Shown: positions 15,475 through 19,818 of the stretch, in pieces | Layout of the letters: each line of letters begins with the position of its first letter | Position numbering within the stretch: position 1 is the stretch's first letter | NCBI GenBank assembly: GCA_003152145.1 | Contig: PLZL01000384.1 | Coordinates: 19,968-39,785 of the forward strand | Direction of reading: 5' to 3' | Length of the DNA: 19,818 nucleotides | From: Limisphaerales bacterium | Lineage (GTDB): Bacteria > Verrucomicrobiota > Verrucomicrobiae > Limisphaerales > UBA11358 | Made by a program: the position numbers and the translations under genes | The notes under the pieces: model-generated | What the model was told of the DNA's origin: nothing | The model's input: only the letters and a program-made list of their open reading frames with translations | Databases searched by the model: none

Positions 15475-18400
15475 ATGACAAGCAAAACACTATTCGGCAA
15501 ACTGGCCTCGGCCGGTTGCACACTGATCGCCGCAATCGGAATTGGCCGGGCGCAAACGGTTACGATCACCGATATTGGCCCGGCGATTCCCACTCTAGAA
15601 GCCATTGCCGTGGTTCAAACAAATTATCCAGTTGTGCATGGGAATCCGTCCGCTAATTTAAACTACTATTTTGACGCCGCCAACCCGCCCGGATCAACCT
15701 TTCTGACGCCGTCAGCCAATGCGGGTGGATACGTCTTGAATTCGGTGGCTTTCAAAACCATGGACGACTCGGGAACCAGCGCCAGCTTTTCCACCTCGCA
15801 GACCTATGTTTTGAGCATGTATTACGTATCGGGCACACTGGCCACCCTGATTGGCACCTATACAAGCCAGGCTATTACTTTCACCGAATTTGACTGGTTG
15901 CAATTTACCGGCGTTAACCTTCCGGTCAGTGCCAATGCCACCTACGCATACACGATTCATCGAAGCTCGACGGGATGGGAGAATTTAGGCTGGACCAATG
16001 GCCTTGTTGGCACAACCAGTCGGGCGTGTGCCATTCCACCGGCGGGTGGGACGATAACATTTGCCACCGACACAACTGCGTCTGGAACCTTCGACGTCGG
16101 ATTAAGTCTCCCAACTTCGTTTCAGGTGGGACCTCTTGTCGCCACGGCGGCAAATCCAGTTTTGGTGGGAACCGCGGTTACCCTGTCGGACAGCGCGATC
16201 GTTGACAATGTTACCGGCAGTTTGCAATACCAGTGGATGACCGACGGCGGCGGCGGCGGGACCCTGACCAACATTCCTCTCGCGACAAGCTCCACGTATC
16301 TCTTCAACACCGCCGGAATAGCCCAGACCAATTTGGGCAATTATGTATTTGCACTCAAGGTGACCGACAGCACTTCCGCAACGCTCACCAGCCCGTCGCT
16401 TACCGTGAATGTGTATCAACGACAACTTGGAACGCTTACGCTAAGCACCACCGCTCCCTCTCCGGGCGCCGATGATGCCTACAATTTGAATCAACCTCCT
16501 TCAGGAACGGTTCACCAATCGGGCAGCTTGAATTACTACACTGACGCCGGCGCAAATAACAACCCCGCCTACGTGGGCATGACTTTCACCACACTCCACA
16601 ATCCACAAGGTTATACCTTGGGTTCGGTGAATCTCAAGCTTGATGGCGCCACGGGCCCCGGCGCGCCCAACTACGGATACGCCGGCACGACGGTTACAAA
16701 TGTAACTTATACACTTTATCTCTACAAGATTTCCGCCGATCAATCCACAGCGACGCTGATTGGCAGTGTAACCAATTGGAGCATTGGCGCCCTGATGACC
16801 AACTACCCAACCTGGGTGAACATCACTCTCTCTTCACCCATCTCATTGTTGCCCGATACCGTGTATGGCTATGGCTTTGGCCGCGGCTCTATTCCCAATT
16901 CTACTGCTCAATTATCTACTACTCCAGGCGGCGGTCTCTATGCTTCGATGGAAACTTCCGATGCCACCCAGGACTGGTATCCCGGCGGACAAATCGCCGG
17001 CTTTCCAGCGGCTGGCGGAACCATTATATATTCCACCACCGGTGGCGGTGTCTTGGATGGAACATTCGATGTCGAATTGGATCCACTCGGTTTAGCTTTC
17101 ATTTTGAATGCGCCAGTTGTCGCGCCGAACCCGGCTTACGCCCTGTCGCCGGTTCAACTGACCGCTTCAGCCAAAACGCCCGGAACCTACACCTATCAGT
17201 GGTTCGCAGAGGACGACTTCAACAGCGTCCCGCCTACCCCGATCCCCGGAGGCAACGGCCTCACTGTGACCGTGATTCCGATGGATCTGGTTCCGAACCA
17301 GCCTGGTTATACCGGCTACACCACCAATTTTTATTTTGTGGCCACCAGAACCACGGACAACGTTACCGTCACCAGTTCGATTGTGACGCTGACCGTCAAA
17401 TCGGCCTCCGCGCCTGTGTTGACGGATCCGACTCCGGCCAATCTCGTCACGTTTGTCGGAGGCAGTGTCACCTATGCCGCTGGCGAAGCCGGCACCCTGC
17501 CGATCACCAACCAATGGCAGTTTGACAACGGCCTCGGCGGCGGTTATGTGCCTCTCACGCTGAAGACCAACTCGACTTTGGTCTTGAGCAACGTGCAGAC
17601 AACCAATTCGGGCAATTACGAGCTGATGGCGACAAATCTTCTTGGACACACCAATACGGATGCGGTGAACCTTACGGTCCTGGCCGATCCGGCCGCGCCC
17701 GATCCGGCAACCCAGATTTATGCCAACATGGCCAACACCAATCATCCTTGGGCCTACTGGCGGTTGAACGAAACGGGCAATCCCGTCACCACCAACCTCA
17801 CGGCTTACGATTACTCCGGCCACGGTTTCTTCGCGGCTTATGGCAATGCCGTGACAGTGGCAAATGCCGGCCCGGTGCCCCCGAGTTTTCCGGGGTTTGC
17901 TGCTGGCCACCTTGCGGCCGGAACCGCGCTGGCAACCGCCAACTCACATCTGACCGTGCCGGCGTTGAACCTGGCCGGCAAATCCAACGTGACGTTCATG
18001 GCCTGGATCAATCCCAGTGGCACGCAGCCGGCCAATGCGGGATTGTTGTTCTATCGCAATGGATCTGACGCCGCGGGTTTCGGCTTTGGCGGCACAAGCC
18101 ATTTGGGCTACACTTGGAACAACAACGCCTCGGCCACTTACAACTGGGATTCCGGTCTTGCGCCGGCGGTCGGCCAGTGGAATTTTGTGGTTTACGTCAT
18201 CACGCCAACGAACACGACGGTTTATCTGGGCAATTTGAGCGGAGGAACCAACTTCTACCAATCAAGCAATCCCGTTGCCAATGGTGCGGAAACCTTTACC
18301 GGCGGCACCATCCTTTTGGGGAGTGATTCGGGTGGCGCGGGCGATGTCCGCAATTTCAACGGGCTGATCTGTGAAGCCACATTGTTCACGAATGCCTTGA

Positions 18401-19665
18401 CCACCTTGCAGGTGCAGCAATACTTCCAAGCCGCTGTGGGGGCCACTTCTTTGGCGCCCTCCGGCGTATCAAGCATTACCGTGGCGCCTGTCGCCGCAAC
18501 CGGGGCGGGCGTGTATTCCGGCCAGAACGTGCGCATGAGCGCCGGCAATGCCTCCGGCACCTTCCCGATCACCAACCGGTGGCAGGTGAGCGCGGATGGC
18601 AGCACTTGGTTGGATGTCGCGGGAGTCACGGACACCGCCTTGTTGGTCAATCCTCAAACGGTGGGAACCTTCCATTATCAATTGGTGGTCGGCAACATTG
18701 CCGCCACGGTGACGAGCAGTCCGGTGGTGGTGACGTTCACCGCGCTGCCAGCCACACCTCCCGGCTTGTGGACGGTGAACTTCCAGACCACCAACAACAT
18801 TGGGCCAGGTCAAAGCACTGTGAGCGGTGGGCTTGGCCACTATGTTGGACGCGGAATTCTTGGGAATGGAACGTATTGGAACCCCGTTCCCCAGCTTTTA
18901 GGGGGATATAGCGCCGGCAACATTGGCAGTGTCTCCGGCTTGCTGGACGACGGCGTGACCAACTCGGGCATTTATTGCTTCATGGGCAGTGGCGGCGCCT
19001 ATAACAGCCTTGGATCTTTAGGCGGAGGCACCCTGGCTTATTCAAGCGACATTGGAAACCTTCTGGACCAATTCTACCGGACTTATTATAGCGGCGGGGT
19101 TTACAGCAGCGCGCTGCGGTTCTATGGGGTTCCCGCTGGAACTTATAATCTCGTCTGTTACGGAGCCAATGGCTCAACCATTAATGGTGCCGGCAATTTG
19201 GGCACCACTTTTGTGGTCTTTGATTCCGTCAATGGCACCCAGACGAACAGCACGGCGCAGGCATCACCCGCGACCGACGCGTTGGCTGCAGGGCTCAACT
19301 TCTGCATCTTCACCAACGTTCACGTGTCCGGTGGACAGCTTAATGTGGACGTGCTCGCGAATGCGGCAGTGGCCGGCAGCTCTGCCTGTATGGAGGGTGC
19401 GCAGCTTCAGTTGGTCAGTTATGATAATCCGCCGACGAACAGTGCCTCCGTCAGCGGCACACTCACTGCGGCGACTAACAATCCGTCCAAAACTATCAGC
19501 CTGAACTGGAATCAAGGCGTGTTGCAGACGACGACAAATCTGCTCACGCCGTGGACGTCAATCAATACCCAGGCGCCTGGGCTGTCTGGAGCGCTGGGGA
19601 CACCGGCTTACAGCGTGACGTTCACGAATGGGATACAGTTCTTCCGGGTGCAAGTCCACCCGTAA
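15475..19665 (+). CDS. Large secreted Ig-like/LamG multidomain surface protein
   Basis: A 1396-residue exported protein of unknown role, probably cell-surface or extracellular and possibly carbohydrate- or adhesion-related. It begins with a signal peptide (cleavage near GRA-QT). The domain order is: beta-sandwich module A (about 60-212), Ig-like (217-314), module B related to A (350-540), Ig-like (543-642), I-set-like Ig (645-737; TNSGNYELMATN), LamG (742-988; WAYWRLNETG, DYSGHG), Ig-like (996-1090), a glycine-rich beta domain (1097-1318), and a C-terminal tail (1333-1396) ending FFRVQVHP. Modules A and B share LNYY-D openings, a central YxLxLYKIS-type strand with ATLIG, and a closing GTFDV. 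No catalytic motif was recognised. It lies alone in its unit, closed by a strong terminator 21 bases after the stop. No Shine-Dalgarno is seen. Confidence 0.85.
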   Translation: MTSKTLFGKLASAGCTLIAAIGIGRAQTVTITDIGPAIPTLEAIAVVQTNYPVVHGNPSANLNYYFDAANPPGSTFLTPSANAGGYVLNSVAFKTMDDSGTSASFSTSQTYVLSMYYVSGTLATLIGTYTSQAITFTEFDWLQFTGVNLPVSANATYAYTIHRSSTGWENLGWTNGLVGTTSRACAIPPAGGTITFATDTTASGTFDVGLSLPTSFQVGPLVATAANPVLVGTAVTLSDSAIVDNVTGSLQYQWMTDGGGGGTLTNIPLATSSTYLFNTAGIAQTNLGNYVFALKVTDSTSATLTSPSLTVNVYQRQLGTLTLSTTAPSPGADDAYNLNQPPSGTVHQSGSLNYYTDAGANNNPAYVGMTFTTLHNPQGYTLGSVNLKLDGATGPGAPNYGYAGTTVTNVTYTLYLYKISADQSTATLIGSVTNWSIGALMTNYPTWVNITLSSPISLLPDTVYGYGFGRGSIPNSTAQLSTTPGGGLYASMETSDATQDWYPGGQIAGFPAAGGTIIYSTTGGGVLDGTFDVELDPLGLAFILNAPVVAPNPAYALSPVQLTASAKTPGTYTYQWFAEDDFNSVPPTPIPGGNGLTVTVIPMDLVPNQPGYTGYTTNFYFVATRTTDNVTVTSSIVTLTVKSASAPVLTDPTPANLVTFVGGSVTYAAGEAGTLPITNQWQFDNGLGGGYVPLTLKTNSTLVLSNVQTTNSGNYELMATNLLGHTNTDAVNLTVLADPAAPDPATQIYANMANTNHPWAYWRLNETGNPVTTNLTAYDYSGHGFFAAYGNAVTVANAGPVPPSFPGFAAGHLAAGTALATANSHLTVPALNLAGKSNVTFMAWINPSGTQPANAGLLFYRNGSDAAGFGFGGTSHLGYTWNNNASATYNWDSGLAPAVGQWNFVVYVITPTNTTVYLGNLSGGTNFYQSSNPVANGAETFTGGTILLGSDSGGAGDVRNFNGLICEATLFTNALTTLQVQQYFQAAVGATSLAPSGVSSITVAPVAATGAGVYSGQNVRMSAGNASGTFPITNRWQVSADGSTWLDVAGVTDTALLVNPQTVGTFHYQLVVGNIAATVTSSPVVVTFTALPATPPGLWTVNFQTTNNIGPGQSTVSGGLGHYVGRGILGNGTYWNPVPQLLGGYSAGNIGSVSGLLDDGVTNSGIYCFMGSGGAYNSLGSLGGGTLAYSSDIGNLLDQFYRTYYSGGVYSSALRFYGVPAGTYNLVCYGANGSTINGAGNLGTTFVVFDSVNGTQTNSTAQASPATDALAAGLNFCIFTNVHVSGGQLNVDVLANAAVAGSSACMEGAQLQLVSYDNPPTNSASVSGTLTAATNNPSKTISLNWNQGVLQTTTNLLTPWTSINTQAPGLSGALGTPAYSVTFTNGIQFFRVQVHP

Positions 19666-19685
19666 CCGGCCATTGACAAGATCGT

Positions 19686-19713
19686 GTGGCCGGGGTTAAA
19701 TCACCCCGGCCAC
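19686..19713 (+). terminator. Intrinsic terminator after the 1396-aa gene
   Basis: GTGGCCGGGGT and ACCCCGGCCAC form a perfect 11-bp, GC-rich stem around the 6-base loop TAAATC, followed by AATTCTTT. It begins 21 bases after the stop codon and separates this gene from the prepilin-type gene that starts at 19730. Confidence 0.85.
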
Positions 19714-19729
19714 AATTCTTTGAACAAAT

Positions 19730-19818
19730 ATGAAACTGCCATCAAAAATCACTGCATTTGACAATCCAAAAAGGGCAAACGGGTTTACCCTGATTGAGTT
19801 GCTGGTGGTCATCGCCAT
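19730..19818 (+). CDS. Prepilin-type N-terminal cleavage/methylation protein, 5' end only
   Basis: The gene is cut by the window end; 29 codons are visible. It starts MKLPSKITAF and has the prepilin motif [13 protein letters not shown], with cleavage expected between G18 and F19 and the key glutamate at E23. The last 20 bases are nearly identical to the same position in the pseudopilin gene at 12171 (GCTGGTGGTCATCGCCAT). It begins 16 bases after the terminator of the preceding gene, so its promoter must overlap or lie within that short gap unless there is read-through. Confidence 0.85.
   Translation, partial: MKLPSKITAFDNPKRANGFTLIELLVVIA

Overview
The window looks like a stretch of a Verrucomicrobiota chromosome, probably a free-living polysaccharide degrader of the Pedosphaera/Limisphaerales type. 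This is inferred from the gene repertoire, not from a marker gene. The supporting traits are high-GC glycoside hydrolases with Sec signal peptides, two prepilin-type proteins with the [22 protein letters not shown] motif (one with the H-X9-DG motif), a very long Ig/LamG surface protein, a TMTC-like membrane protein with TPRs, and C-terminal tails ending in FLRLVSP or FFRVQVHP.

Region 1 (1-7855, plus strand) is a carbohydrate cluster. It encodes a secreted GH35 beta-galactosidase with a DUF5597 tail (173-1894), a secreted GH74 xyloglucanase-like protein carrying FN3-LamG-FN3 and a C-terminal tail (1929-5465), and a secreted GH3 beta-glucosidase/xylosidase (5675-7855). GH74 would cut the xyloglucan backbone, GH35 would remove terminal galactose and GH3 would release glucose, so a xyloglucan-utilisation locus is the best reading. 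The 209-bp gap before GH3 contains what looks like the degraded 3' end of a second GH35-DUF5597 gene. Two back-to-back near-perfect palindromes precede GH35.

Region 2 (about 7936-12000) is visibly AT-richer and accessory. A small ribbon-helix-helix protein is divergent from an IS1595-family (ISXO2-like) transposase, and a 20-bp imperfect inverted repeat fills the gap between them. The transposase is followed by a basic zinc-ribbon protein, a three-TM protein of unknown function and a 47-aa basic protein. A minus-strand pair follows: a DUF6941-like protein and a zinc-ribbon/2-TM/PH-domain protein. A 25-nt sequence (23 of 25 identical) lies in inverted orientation at both edges of this region, about 4 kb apart.

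Region 3 (12171-19818) encodes a pseudopilin-like H-X9-DG protein (plus), a convergent TMTC-like O-mannosyltransferase with about 6.5 TPRs (minus), and a divergent 1396-aa secreted Ig/LamG protein (plus) closed by a strong intrinsic terminator. The start of a second prepilin-type gene is cut by the window end. The pseudopilin gene and the 1396-aa gene share an upstream sequence block of about 30 nt, which may be a common regulatory element or a dispersed repeat. I saw no rRNA, tRNA, riboswitch or CRISPR array.
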